Source: Clostridia bacterium
GTDB taxonomy: Bacteria > Bacillota > Clostridia > Oscillospirales > CAG-272
Reading direction: 5' to 3'
Length of the DNA: 64,000 nt
Assembly (NCBI GenBank): GCA_017467105.1
Contig: JAFTSU010000005.1
Location: 1 to 64,000 of the forward strand
In this document: piece by piece, positions 50,610-59,704 of the stretch
Layout: each line of letters begins with the position of its first letter
Position numbering within the stretch: position 1 is the stretch's first letter
Notes under the pieces: model-generated
The model's input: only the letters and a program-made list of their open reading frames with translations
Databases searched by the model: none
What the model was told of the DNA's origin: nothing
Translations under genes and position numbers: made by a program

Positions 50610-50652
50610 GGGCTTTGAAGAATTTTCCTTAAAATATTATTCTTTATAACTA

Positions 50653-50681
50653 TTGATTTCACAGGGGATTTATGTTAAAAT
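50653..50681 (+). promoter_or_regulatory. Promoter of the mrnC-hisS-ygiQ run
   Basis: TTGATT (50653-50658), 17-base spacer, TAAAAT (50676-50681), 30 bases before mrnC; divergent from the yggS promoter. Confidence 0.65.
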
Positions 50682-50710
50682 AAATAAAGTGCTTTTTTTG
50701 GAGGTAGACG

Positions 50711-51124
50711 ATGCAGGATAAGAGTAAGCCGTCAGCTCTTCCCGGAGCTATGGCGCTTGCATATATAGGAGATTCCAGACACTCGCTTTATATCAGGCGT
50801 ATGCTTGTGGAGAGAGGTCTTTGTAAGTCGGGCGATCTTAACGAGGCATCGCTATCTTACGTCACAGCAGAGGCGCAGGCGGAGGCGCTTCGTAAGCTGG
50901 AGCCTCACCTTACCGACGGGGAGAGGGCGGTGTACCGCAGAGCCGCGAACTCGGGACATCTGAACAGACCGCGGCACGCATCCGCGGCGGACTACAGAGC
51001 CGCAACAGGATTTGAGGCAGTGATAGGAATGCTGTATTGGCTTGGCGACGAGGAGCGGATAGAGCGTCTGCTCGCTATAGCGTACGGCGATGAAAACGAT
51101 ACAATGACAGGAGATAAAAAATGA
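50711..51124 (+). CDS. mrnC: Mini-ribonuclease III
   Basis: A 137-aa RNase III-like protein without the double-stranded RNA-binding domain. Family marks: ALAYIGDSRHSLYIRRMLVERG (the usual GDAxYxLYIR site with the catalytic Asp), YVTAEAQAEALRKLEPHLTDGERAVYRRAANSG, and YRAATGFEAVIGMLYWLGDEERI with the second acidic site. In B. subtilis it matures 23S rRNA ends. The common Ala-Val/Tyr-Glu after GD is Ser-Arg-His here, a mild departure. GGAGGT lies before the ATG; it overlaps hisS by four bases (ATGA). Confidence 0.93.
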   Translation: MQDKSKPSALPGAMALAYIGDSRHSLYIRRMLVERGLCKSGDLNEASLSYVTAEAQAEALRKLEPHLTDGERAVYRRAANSGHLNRPRHASAADYRAATGFEAVIGMLYWLGDEERIERLLAIAYGDENDTMTGDKK

Positions 51125-52362
51125 TACAGAAGATCAAGGGTACTATGGACATACTTCCCGATGAAACTCCCCTTTGGAGATACATCGAGGGAATAATGCG
51201 TGAGGAGGCGGAGAATTACGGCTACGGCGAGATCCGTACCCCCACCTTTGAGAATACGGAGCTTTTCGTCAGAGGAGTGGGTGATACCACCGACGTTGTA
51301 CAGAAGGAGATGTATACATTCGTCGACAGAGAGGAGGACCGCTCCATATCATTAAGACCGGAGGGTACTGCATCTGTAGCGCGGGCTATCATCGAGAACG
51401 GAAAGTACTCCGATCCCATGCCGCTTAAGTATTACTATATCATTTCCTGCTTCCGCCACGAGAAGCCGCAGGCAGGCAGAAGCCGTGAGTTCTATCAGTT
51501 TGGTACGGAGATGTTCGGCTCTCACAGCCCCGCCTCTGACGCTACAGCTATCGCTCTCGCGAATTCCGTGCTTCAGAGACTTGGGCTCACCAACGTTACT
51601 CTGCATATTAACTCTATCGGCTGTAAGGAGTGCAGACCCCGTTACCGTGACGCGTTGATCAGCTATTTCAGCGGCAGAAGGGACAAGCTCTGCGACACCT
51701 GTAAAACCAGGCTTGATAAGAATCCTCTCAGGCTCCTTGACTGTAAGAATCCCGACTGCGCAGAGGGCGCTTCCGCTGCTCCCCGTACGGTAGATCATCT
51801 TTGCGACTGCTGCCAAAAGAATTTTGAAATGCTTAAATCCGCCCTTACCGCCATGGGTATAGATTACGTGGTAGATCCCTCTATAGTCAGAGGCCTTGAT
51901 TACTACACGGGTACGGTCTTTGAGTTTATCGCTGAGGGCATCGGCGCTCAGTCCACGGTATGCGGCGGCGGCAGATACGACGGACTCGTATCATCTATCG
52001 GCGGTCCTGAGCTTGCGGGCATCGGCTTCGGTATGGGAATAACCCGTCTGATTCTCGCTATGCGCGCTATGGGCGTTGATAAGGTTGCGGAGAAGAAGCC
52101 AAGGCTTTATGTTGCTTCTATGGGAGATCGTGCTACGGTCACCGCCCTTGAGATAGTAGAGCGCCTTCGCAGAGGCGGAGTGTTCGCTGAGTGCGACGTC
52201 GTAGGCAGAAGCCTTAAGGCGCAGATGAAATACGCCAACAAGATATCCGCTGAATATACCCTTATAATAGGTGAGAGCGAGATAGAGTCCGGTAAGGCTC
52301 AGCTTCGCAATATGGCTACGGGAGAGCAGACGGAGGTCACCCTCTCCAGCTTTGAAATATGA
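51121..52362 (+). CDS. hisS: Histidyl-tRNA synthetase
   Basis: A 413-aa class II synthetase charging tRNA-His. [20 protein letters not shown] (N-terminal), motif 1 region [30 protein letters not shown] as family blocks, [13 protein letters not shown], motif 2 [21 protein letters not shown], HisA/B motifs [16 protein letters not shown] and GGGRYDGLV, motif 3 [15 protein letters not shown], and a C-terminal anticodon-binding domain. An insertion with a CDTCKTRL...CKNPDC...CDCC set of Cys residues (~200-236) is present, as in many Clostridia, and probably binds zinc. No T-box precedes it. It overlaps mrnC and ygiQ by four bases each. Confidence 0.97.
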   Translation: MIQKIKGTMDILPDETPLWRYIEGIMREEAENYGYGEIRTPTFENTELFVRGVGDTTDVVQKEMYTFVDREEDRSISLRPEGTASVARAIIENGKYSDPMPLKYYYIISCFRHEKPQAGRSREFYQFGTEMFGSHSPASDATAIALANSVLQRLGLTNVTLHINSIGCKECRPRYRDALISYFSGRRDKLCDTCKTRLDKNPLRLLDCKNPDCAEGASAAPRTVDHLCDCCQKNFEMLKSALTAMGIDYVVDPSIVRGLDYYTGTVFEFIAEGIGAQSTVCGGGRYDGLVSSIGGPELAGIGFGMGITRLILAMRAMGVDKVAEKKPRLYVASMGDRATVTALEIVERLRRGGVFAECDVVGRSLKAQMKYANKISAEYTLIIGESEIESGKAQLRNMATGEQTEVTLSSFEI

Positions 52363-54452
52363 TGCGGGACAGAGCTTTATTTCTTCCGGTAAGCGCCCGT
52401 GACGTTTCCGACAGGAATTGGGCGGAGGTTGATTTTGTATACGTGACGGGTGATGCATACGTGGATCACCCTTCATTTGGCGCTGCCATAATTACGAGAG
52501 TACTTGAATCCCGTGGCTTCAGAGTAGCAGTGCTTGCCCAACCGGATTACAGAACGACCGAGGACTTCAAGCGCTTCGGAAGACCCCGTCTCGGATTTCT
52601 CGTTACCTCCGGAAATATAGATTCTATGGTTGCTCACTATACGGTAGCCAAGAAGAAGCGTACCTACGATTACTACAGCCCTGGCGGTAAGATGGGGCTT
52701 CGCCCGGATCGTGCCGTCATCGTTTACTGTAACAGGATCAGAGAGGCGTTCGGCGACGTTCCCGTTATCATCGGCGGACTAGAGGCGTCGCTGCGCAGAT
52801 TTGCTCACTACGATTATTGGGACGATAAGGTCAGACGCAGCATACTCGTGGACTCCAGGGCGGATATACTCACCTACGGAATGGGTGAGAATATCATAGT
52901 GCGAATAGCCGAGCTGCTTGATAAGGGGGTACCCGTGCGCAAAATTCGGGACGTCAGAGGCACGGTTTACCTCGCTAAACGTGACGAGAGCGTGCATTTT
53001 GATTCGGTGTCCGTCGGAGACTACGATCAGCTTAAGACGGACAAGGAGGCGTATGCGCGCGCCTTTGCCACCCAGTATAAGAATACCGACTCCGTCAGGG
53101 GTAAGGCGGTAATAGAGCATTACGGTGATAAGATGCTGGTGCAGAATCCGCCAATGCCTCCTCTCGAGAGGGAGGAGCTGGATTTCGTATACTCTCTTCC
53201 TTATGCCAGGGATTATCATCCGGATTACGAGGAGGCAGGCGGTGTGCCTGCTATCACGGAGGTCAAGTTCTCCATAACACATAACAGAGGCTGCTTCGGC
53301 GCGTGTAACTTCTGCGCTCTCGCGTTTCATCAGGGCAGGGAGGTCAGATCCCGCAGCGAGAAGAGCGTTATTGACGAGGCTCGCCTCATTACAGAGATGC
53401 CCGACTTCAAGGGCTATATAAACGACGTGGGAGGACCTACAGCAAACTTCCGCTATCCATCCTGTGAGCTTCAGAGGAAGAATGGAGTTTGTCCGACTAA
53501 AAAGTGTCTATCCCCCACCCCGTGCAAGAATTTGAAGGTGGATCACACCGAATACGCTCATATGCTGCGCGAGATCGAAAAGCTGCCGAAAATCAAAAAG
53601 GTGTTCGTCAGATCGGGTATAAGATTTGATTATCTTACTTACGACAGTGACGATTCGTTCTTCAAGCAACTGGTTGCTCATCACGTTTCAGGTCAGCTGA
53701 AGGTCGCGCCGGAGCATTGCTCCAACAGCGCTCTGTCCATGATGGGAAAGCCTCCGATCGAGGTGTACGAGAGCTTCAGACGCAAATACTTTGAGCTTTG
53801 CAAGCAGGCGGGACTAGAGCAATATCTGGTTCCTTATCTTATGTCGAGTCACCCGGGAGCTACCATGAAGGATGCGGTGGAGATGGCTCTATGGCTGAAA
53901 AAATGGGGATATATGCCGGAGCAGGTGCAGGATTTCTATCCTACACCCGGCACTATATCTACTGTTATGTACTATACCGGCATTCATCCTATGACGGGTA
54001 AGGCGGTATACGTTACCAGAGACTATAACGAGAAGCGGCTTCAAAGAGCGCTACTGCAGTACTCAAAGCCTGAGAACGCAAACCTTGTGCGCGAGGCGCT
54101 CACTCTTGCGGGCAGGGAGGATCTTATAGGCTTTGGCGAGGGTTGCCTTGTGCGCCCGGATAGTCGAAGGGGTAACAATCAGTATCACGCCCGTCCCGGC
54201 TCAGCTCCTCAGTCAAAGACCGGAAGACAGAGCTCTCACGGTAAAAATGCAAACAATACTTCACATCAATACAAGGGCGCGTCTAATAAGAGTAAGGGAC
54301 GTGCTGAGTTATCCGTAAAGAAGGCAGGCTCCGGCGGAAAGATAGATCGGGTGTTTGGTAAGGACGCCCAGCGTATTCGCAGGGAGGCTGATCGGCTTGC
54401 TAACGTAAGAAGCGGCTCGAAGAGCGGAAAACGCTCTGCCAAATCAAAGTAA
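52359..54452 (+). CDS. YgiQ family radical SAM protein
   Basis: A 697-aa iron-sulfur protein. N-terminal YgiQ domain ([70 protein letters not shown] as family blocks) followed by a radical SAM core with CFGACNFC (Cys-x3-Cys-x2-Cys, binding the 4Fe-4S cluster) and [19 protein letters not shown]. The last ~85 residues are a basic, Ser/Lys/Gly-rich, probably disordered tail, longer than usual. The reaction of YgiQ proteins is unknown. The ATG overlaps the hisS stop (ATGA), so it belongs to the mrnC-hisS run. A stem or DnaA-box-like cluster follows. Confidence 0.93.
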   Translation: MMRDRALFLPVSARDVSDRNWAEVDFVYVTGDAYVDHPSFGAAIITRVLESRGFRVAVLAQPDYRTTEDFKRFGRPRLGFLVTSGNIDSMVAHYTVAKKKRTYDYYSPGGKMGLRPDRAVIVYCNRIREAFGDVPVIIGGLEASLRRFAHYDYWDDKVRRSILVDSRADILTYGMGENIIVRIAELLDKGVPVRKIRDVRGTVYLAKRDESVHFDSVSVGDYDQLKTDKEAYARAFATQYKNTDSVRGKAVIEHYGDKMLVQNPPMPPLEREELDFVYSLPYARDYHPDYEEAGGVPAITEVKFSITHNRGCFGACNFCALAFHQGREVRSRSEKSVIDEARLITEMPDFKGYINDVGGPTANFRYPSCELQRKNGVCPTKKCLSPTPCKNLKVDHTEYAHMLREIEKLPKIKKVFVRSGIRFDYLTYDSDDSFFKQLVAHHVSGQLKVAPEHCSNSALSMMGKPPIEVYESFRRKYFELCKQAGLEQYLVPYLMSSHPGATMKDAVEMALWLKKWGYMPEQVQDFYPTPGTISTVMYYTGIHPMTGKAVYVTRDYNEKRLQRALLQYSKPENANLVREALTLAGREDLIGFGEGCLVRPDSRRGNNQYHARPGSAPQSKTGRQSSHGKNANNTSHQYKGASNKSKGRAELSVKKAGSGGKIDRVFGKDAQRIRREADRLANVRSGSKSGKRSAKSK

Positions 54453-54931
54453 GATAAGCCTGCTTTTTTTGCCGGTAATTATGTATAAATCTATGTGTTT
54501 CGCAACTTTTACGAACAAAATCACAAAAAAATCAGCGGCAGAAACTACAATCGTATTTAGGCTTTTCGAGGCTGTCACCAATGATTTAAAATAGAAAATC
54601 ACGGAAAAGGATAATTTTCCATATTCCATGATGTAATTTTGAAAAAATCGGGCAGAATGTGGAAAACTCGGAAACAAAAAGCTATTATTCCACAGTTTCT
54701 GCAGTTTTTCGACAAAAAGTTTTCCACATTCTCAACACACTTCATTGTGGAAAACTTCTTCTAGGGTGTCACAAAACACAGCTTGTAATCGGTAAATTAC
54801 ACTTTGGTGAAATATGTCGCTCCGTAATCGACGTGTCGTATTATGGCTTGTACCAAGGGGACAGATACGTTTTGCTGTGTACAATTTACGAATTAATGAT
54901 CAGAACAAAAAACGGAAAGGACGGATAGATC
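54453..54931. other. AT-rich spacer with a DnaA-box-like cluster
   Basis: About 480 bases without a gene. TTTTCCACA occurs on the plus strand at 54720-54728 and as its complement TGTGGAAAA at 54658-54666 and 54746-54754; a weaker TATTCCACA is at 54686-54694. The Firmicute DnaA box is TTATCCACA, with TTTTCCACA a one-base variant. Boxes 54720 and 54746 form a 12-bp inverted repeat (AAGTTTTCCACA / TGTGGAAAACTT) with a 17-base loop, which could also be a terminator for ygiQ. No dnaA, dnaN or recF gene lies nearby. Confidence 0.6.
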
Positions 54932-57355
54932 ATGCAGGATATTAAAGAGAGATATCTTAATGCCAAGCGCGCGCTCTTTGATAAGGCATTCGGCGCGAGA
55001 TTGAACCCCGAGCAATGCAGAGCTGTGTTTACTACGCGCGGACCTCTTCTTGTGCTTGCGGGTGCAGGCAGCGGAAAGACCACCGTCCTTGTTAACCGTA
55101 TTTCTTACCTTATTAAATACGGTAACGCGTATTATTCGGACGTATGTCCCGATGGACTTAGTGAGGAGGCGGTCAAGGCTCTGGAATATGCTATTGATTT
55201 CACACCGGATGAGATCGATGAAATACTTCCTCAGTTCATTGTTGATCCCGCGCCACCCTGGTCGGTTTTAGCTATAACCTTCACCAATAAGGCGGCCGGT
55301 GAGATACGCGACAGACTTCTATCCACCTTTGACGACGCCAGCATTGCCGCATCGGTATGGTCGGGTACATTCCACTCCGTTTGTATGCGAATTCTTCGCA
55401 AATTCGGAGATCTCGTGGGGCTTCGCCAGGGCTTTTCAATATACGATACGGATGATAAAAAGAGAATGATCTCCGACTGTATGAAGGAGCTTCAGATAGA
55501 CGAGAAGACTCTGTCTGCCCGCGCTGTAGCCGATATTATCAGTCGCTCAAAGGACTCACTGTTGGGTCCTGATGAGATGGATACGGGAATTGATCCGAGG
55601 GCGGCAAGAGTCAGAGAAATATACGCTCTTTACGAGAGAAAAATGCAGGCTAATAACGCGGTAGACTTTGACGATATTATCAAGAAGACCGTTCTGCTAT
55701 TGCAAAATGAGCCTGAGGTGCTGTCCTACTACAGCCGTAAGTTTAAATACGTTCTGGTAGACGAATATCAGGATACTAACCACGCTCAGTTCGTTCTGAT
55801 AGACCTTCTTTCGTCGGGATACAGAAACGTTATGGTGGTTGGTGACGATGACCAGAGTATTTATAAATTCAGAGGCGCAACGGTAGAAAATATTCTTAGC
55901 TTTGATCGCACCTATACGGACGCTACTGTGATCAAGCTTGAGCAGAATTACCGCTCCACAGCGACTATCCTCGATGCCGCAAATGCCGTGATAAGAAGAA
56001 ACGGCAACCGTCATAACAAGGTACTCTGGTCAGACAGAGGAGAAGGAGAGAAAATAACGGTTAACTGTCTCGAGAGCGCTGATGCGGAGGGAAGATATAT
56101 ACTCGATAAGATCTCTGCAGGCGTGCGCACTGGCGGCAGAAAATATATGGATCACGCAGTGCTTTACCGATTGAACGCGCTGGGCAGATCTCTTCAGACT
56201 ACGTTTTCGAAGAGCGGAATACCATACAAGGTTTTCGGAGATATGCGCTTCTACGATCGCAAGGAGATCAAGGATATGGTGGCGTACCTTACGGTCATCA
56301 CCACTCCTGAGGACAGCCTGCGACTTAAGAGAGTTATAAACGAGCCTAAGCGAAAGATAGGTGCCGCTACCGTTGACGCTGTGGAAACGATAGCGAACAC
56401 GGTAGGACTTTCTATGTTTACGGTTATGGAGCGTGCCGATGAATACGTGGCGCTTGCTAAATCAGCGGAGAAGCTTAAGGCGTTTACCTCAATGATAAAC
56501 AAGGTGAGGGAGGAAAAGAAATCTCCCTCAGAGATACTGAAGGTGATTTTTGAGTCCTCCGGATACCGCGATATGCTCGCCTCCGAGGGATTTGAGGGCA
56601 GAGGAAAGCTTGAGAACGTAGAGGAGCTTATTAACGGCGCCGCAGAGTACGAGGCGAGATGCGTCGCAGAGGAAACGGAGCCGACTCCGCAGGGATTTTT
56701 AGAGGAGATATCTCTCGTCACCGACGTAGATAAGTACGACGAGAGCGCTGACGCCGTGGTGCTTATGACCATTCACTCTGCTAAGGGACTTGAGTTCCCC
56801 GTAGTATTCCTTGCGGGAGTAGAGGAGGGAATCTTCCCGTCTCAGCAGAATTTCGGCGAGCCATCGGAGATAGATGAGGAGCGCAGGCTTGCCTACGTTG
56901 CCATCACAAGAGCTAAGGATAAGCTGTATATCACTCATACAAGAGAGCGTATGATGTATGGCAAAACTACGAAAAATCCTCTGTCAAGATTTGTAAAGAA
57001 CGAGCTCCCGACGAGCCTTGTAGAGCAGGACAAGCCGGCGATAGTGCCGCCCCGTGTCAATTCATACGGGTCAGAGCAGTACCGTAGGGCGAGAAACGAA
57101 TATGCGGAATCCGATTTCAGCGAGCTTCGTCGCAGGGTGGATATTGCTCCCACCGTCTCTCGTGAGAAGCGGGGTGCTAAGGATTACGGCATTATGAAGC
57201 TTGCGCCCGGTACGCGCGTCAGACACATAACCTTTGGCGACGGCACCGTAATATCCGCCAGAGATATGGGTGGCGACGTGCTCTACGAGGTAGGCTTTGA
57301 TAACCACGGCACCAAGAAGCTGATGGCAACCTTCGCAAAGCTTCAGAAGATCTGA
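54932..57355 (+). CDS. pcrA: PcrA/UvrD-type DNA helicase
   Basis: An 807-aa superfamily 1A helicase for repair and replication restart. Motif I LVLAGAGSGKTTVL (~40-53), Ia ITFTNKAAGEIRDRL, II LVDEYQDTNHAQ, III VVGDDDQSIYKFRGA, IV LEQNYRSTATIL, V VVLMTIHSAKGLEFPVVFL, VI EERRLAYVAITRAKDKLYI; a Tudor-like C-terminal domain (GTRVRHITFGDGTVISARDMG) that in PcrA contacts RNA polymerase is present. Odd point: ~45 extra acidic residues (about 64-109; CPDGLSEEAVKALEYAIDFT) lie between motifs I and Ia, where PcrA has only a few. AAAGGACGG precedes the ATG. Confidence 0.95.
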   Translation: MQDIKERYLNAKRALFDKAFGARLNPEQCRAVFTTRGPLLVLAGAGSGKTTVLVNRISYLIKYGNAYYSDVCPDGLSEEAVKALEYAIDFTPDEIDEILPQFIVDPAPPWSVLAITFTNKAAGEIRDRLLSTFDDASIAASVWSGTFHSVCMRILRKFGDLVGLRQGFSIYDTDDKKRMISDCMKELQIDEKTLSARAVADIISRSKDSLLGPDEMDTGIDPRAARVREIYALYERKMQANNAVDFDDIIKKTVLLLQNEPEVLSYYSRKFKYVLVDEYQDTNHAQFVLIDLLSSGYRNVMVVGDDDQSIYKFRGATVENILSFDRTYTDATVIKLEQNYRSTATILDAANAVIRRNGNRHNKVLWSDRGEGEKITVNCLESADAEGRYILDKISAGVRTGGRKYMDHAVLYRLNALGRSLQTTFSKSGIPYKVFGDMRFYDRKEIKDMVAYLTVITTPEDSLRLKRVINEPKRKIGAATVDAVETIANTVGLSMFTVMERADEYVALAKSAEKLKAFTSMINKVREEKKSPSEILKVIFESSGYRDMLASEGFEGRGKLENVEELINGAAEYEARCVAEETEPTPQGFLEEISLVTDVDKYDESADAVVLMTIHSAKGLEFPVVFLAGVEEGIFPSQQNFGEPSEIDEERRLAYVAITRAKDKLYITHTRERMMYGKTTKNPLSRFVKNELPTSLVEQDKPAIVPPRVNSYGSEQYRRARNEYAESDFSELRRRVDIAPTVSREKRGAKDYGIMKLAPGTRVRHITFGDGTVISARDMGGDVLYEVGFDNHGTKKLMATFAKLQKI

Positions 57356-57492
57356 TTTTCTATTTGTATACTCTCTGTATAACGGTGGGAAATCCGATCA
57401 TCATAAAGTAACGGTAAATTTCAAAAGCACAGAAAAAAGCACGAAAACAAAAGTAAAAAGCATCCAAAGAAATTCGGAGGAAAGGAGAAGCT

Positions 57493-58779
57493 ATGTCGGG
57501 CGAAAAGACCATAGTAACCTCGAACGGAATCAAAATCCACAGCTACAAGGTAACAACAGCTCATAGCTTTTACCTTTCGCTGTATCTTCGTGTCGGCAGT
57601 ATGTACGAGAGCGGCGAGGAGAGCGGTATCACTCATTTTCTCGAGCACGCCCTCATCAGAAACGTAAACAGTCTGATGGATGGTAAGCTCTATACCGTGC
57701 TCGATCAGAACGGTATAGCCTTTAACGCCTCAACCTACAGCGAGATGGTGCAGTTTTACATTACGGGCGCGCCCGACAGCTTCAGAACGTGCGCCGAGAT
57801 ACTGACCCGTCTCTTCTCGCCGATACGCCTCTCCTCCTCCGAGCTCCGCATTGAAAGAGAGCGCATCAAGGCGGAGATCAGAGAGTCGGATGACAAAAGC
57901 TCTCTCACGTCATTTTCCGGCGGGATAGTGCACGACGGTACGTCTCTTTCCCGTTCTATTTTGGGAACCCTCGGCAGTGTGTCGCGCATCGGATGCACCG
58001 GACTTGAAGGCTACCGCCGCCGCGCGTTCGTGGCGGATAATTTGTTCGTTTATCTCACGGGTGCCTTTGACGATAGCGATCTCACTACCCTCTCCGAGCT
58101 TCTCGGCGGTGTGGAGCTCTACGAAGGCGAGATTCACGATAACACCGCACCCGTGTCGCGAAATTTCGGCAAAAGAGAGCCGAAAATATATGTAAAAAAC
58201 GCAGATTTTACAATGGTTCGCTTCAGCTTTGATATGGATATGTCCCGCATCAAGGCAGGAGTTGACGATCTGATATACGATATTCTCCTGGAGGGCTACA
58301 GCTCACCCTTCTTTATCGAAATGAGTGAGAAGCGCGGGCTGTTCTACGATCTTACGGGTGGGGTAGAGAAGTATCGCAATATAGGCACCTTCTTCTTCTC
58401 CTTTGAGGTGCGCAGCGACAAGGTCGTTGACTCGCTTAGACAAGCGCTTAAGGTCCTCTCTGATTTTAAATCCCGCACCCTCTCCGAGGAGGAGTGTATG
58501 AAGGCAAGCTACACCCGCAACGGCATGATGCTTTGCGACGATGTGCGCGACCTTAATTTCACCCTCGCCTATGATTCTCATATTCTTGATGCTCCCTACC
58601 GTACCGTAGAGGAGAGGGTTAGGTGGTATGACGCCATTACCCCCGAAATGATCAGAGAGGCAGCAGAGATAATCTTCGCTCCCGAGAATATGGTCGTTGC
58701 CGTAAAGGGCAACAAGCGCAAGCTGGATATTCCCGCGCTTGAGAGTCTGATTTGCGGCTATCACAAGGGGCTTTTGTAG
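57493..58779 (+). CDS. M16 family zinc peptidase
   Basis: A 428-aa insulinase-type protease with two similar halves. The zinc site GITHFLEHALI (HxxEH) is at ~53-57 and the third ligand Glu lies downstream in ERERIKAEIRESDDK. FSFDMDMSRIKAGVDDLIYDILLEG and MSEKRGLFYDLTGGVEKYRNIGTFFFSFEV are family blocks in the second half. It is cytoplasmic. Related bacterial enzymes degrade peptides or, as YmxG/YmfH pairs, work in modification pathways; here there is only one subunit and it has the active site. AGGAGAAG precedes the ATG. Confidence 0.92.
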   Translation: MSGEKTIVTSNGIKIHSYKVTTAHSFYLSLYLRVGSMYESGEESGITHFLEHALIRNVNSLMDGKLYTVLDQNGIAFNASTYSEMVQFYITGAPDSFRTCAEILTRLFSPIRLSSSELRIERERIKAEIRESDDKSSLTSFSGGIVHDGTSLSRSILGTLGSVSRIGCTGLEGYRRRAFVADNLFVYLTGAFDDSDLTTLSELLGGVELYEGEIHDNTAPVSRNFGKREPKIYVKNADFTMVRFSFDMDMSRIKAGVDDLIYDILLEGYSSPFFIEMSEKRGLFYDLTGGVEKYRNIGTFFFSFEVRSDKVVDSLRQALKVLSDFKSRTLSEEECMKASYTRNGMMLCDDVRDLNFTLAYDSHILDAPYRTVEERVRWYDAITPEMIREAAEIIFAPENMVVAVKGNKRKLDIPALESLICGYHKGLL

Positions 58780-58795
58780 CACGGGGGTGGCGTAA

Positions 58796-59446
58796 ATGTT
58801 AAAATGCGTTATATTTGATATGGACGGCACCTTGCTGAACACTCTGCCCACCATAACCTATTATCTGAATGTTACCTTGCATCAATTCTCCCTCCCATCT
58901 ATCAGTGAGGACGAATGCCGAACCTACGTTGGCGGCGGTGCACGCAATCTGGTGCTTCGTACTCTTGCTGCCCGCGGCGTTACCGATAGTTCTACCGCGG
59001 AGTCCTTCTTGCGCATCTATTCGGGCGCTTACGATTCCGCGCCCTATTATCTTACGGAGGCTTATCCCGGTATATATTCTCTGATAGACGAGCTTAGATC
59101 TCGCGGTATCAGGCTGGCGGTGCTATCCAATAAGCCCGACTTTGCCACCCGATCTATTGCCGACCGCTTCTTCAACGGCAGCTTTGACTTGGTTCACGGC
59201 GGCAGGGATAACGTGCCTCTCAAGCCCGCGCGCCTTGCCGTGGATATGATGCTTTCCGAGCTGGGCGTTTATCCGTATGAATGTGCCTACGTAGGAGATA
59301 GCGAGATTGATGCTTCTACAGGCAAAAACGCGGAGCTCGGTCTCACCGTAGGTGTGAGCTGGGGCTTCCGTGACAGAAGCGCTCTCCTTGGCGCTGATTC
59401 AATAGCCGACACAGCAAACGAGCTGTTGCATATTCTCCTTTCATAA
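58796..59446 (+). CDS. HAD-family hydrolase, phosphoglycolate phosphatase-like
   Basis: A 216-aa HAD phosphatase. Motif I DMDGTLLNTLPTI (nucleophile Asp, acid/base Asp), a helical C1 cap, motif II LAVLSNKPD, Lys in VPLKPARLAVDMML, and motif III YVGDSEIDASTGKNAEL. The best matches are Gph/PGP-type enzymes, which remove phosphate from 2-phosphoglycolate, though many in the family are promiscuous. It follows the M16 gene by 16 bases and is probably cotranscribed; ribosome binding site GGGGGTGG is eight or so bases before the ATG. A terminator follows. Confidence 0.9.
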   Translation: MLKCVIFDMDGTLLNTLPTITYYLNVTLHQFSLPSISEDECRTYVGGGARNLVLRTLAARGVTDSSTAESFLRIYSGAYDSAPYYLTEAYPGIYSLIDELRSRGIRLAVLSNKPDFATRSIADRFFNGSFDLVHGGRDNVPLKPARLAVDMMLSELGVYPYECAYVGDSEIDASTGKNAELGLTVGVSWGFRDRSALLGADSIADTANELLHILLS

Positions 59447-59452
59447 TAGTCA

Positions 59453-59478
59453 GGGCAGCCGCACGGCTGCCCTTTCTT
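59453..59478 (+). terminator. Terminator after the HAD hydrolase gene
   Basis: GGGCAGCC / GGCTGCCC with a four-base loop (GCAC), followed by TTTCTT. Confidence 0.92.
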
Positions 59479-59540
59479 AATTTCGTTATATAAAATTTTT
59501 GAGCTGCTTTACAAATTGTTAGTCTATTTTCTATGGAAAA

Positions 59541-59555
59541 ATCGGTACGACCGAT
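59541..59555. promoter_or_regulatory. Palindromic operator candidate inside the DUF4091 gene promoter
   Basis: A perfect dyad ATCGGT-ACG-ACCGAT lies immediately before a TATAAT (59557-59562), where the spacer between -35 and -10 should be. Such placement is typical of repressor operators, for example LacI or TetR family sites. The -35 (TGGAAA at 59534-59539) is poor. No regulator gene is adjacent. Confidence 0.6.
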
Positions 59556-59704
59556 GTATAATATATGTGTAACCGTATTACTGTCTGCAGTCGGACCCGC
59601 ATTTCGAATTAAATTCACATAACGCATTGAATTTACGCAACACATCAAATTCACTTGAACAGATATATAACGGAAATCTATATAAGCATAAAGAAGGAAC
59701 CGCC

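Noticed and set aside
54453..54931. Chromosomal replication origin
   Set aside because: Only three or four DnaA-like boxes and none of dnaA, dnaN, recF, gyrB, rpmH or parAB nearby.
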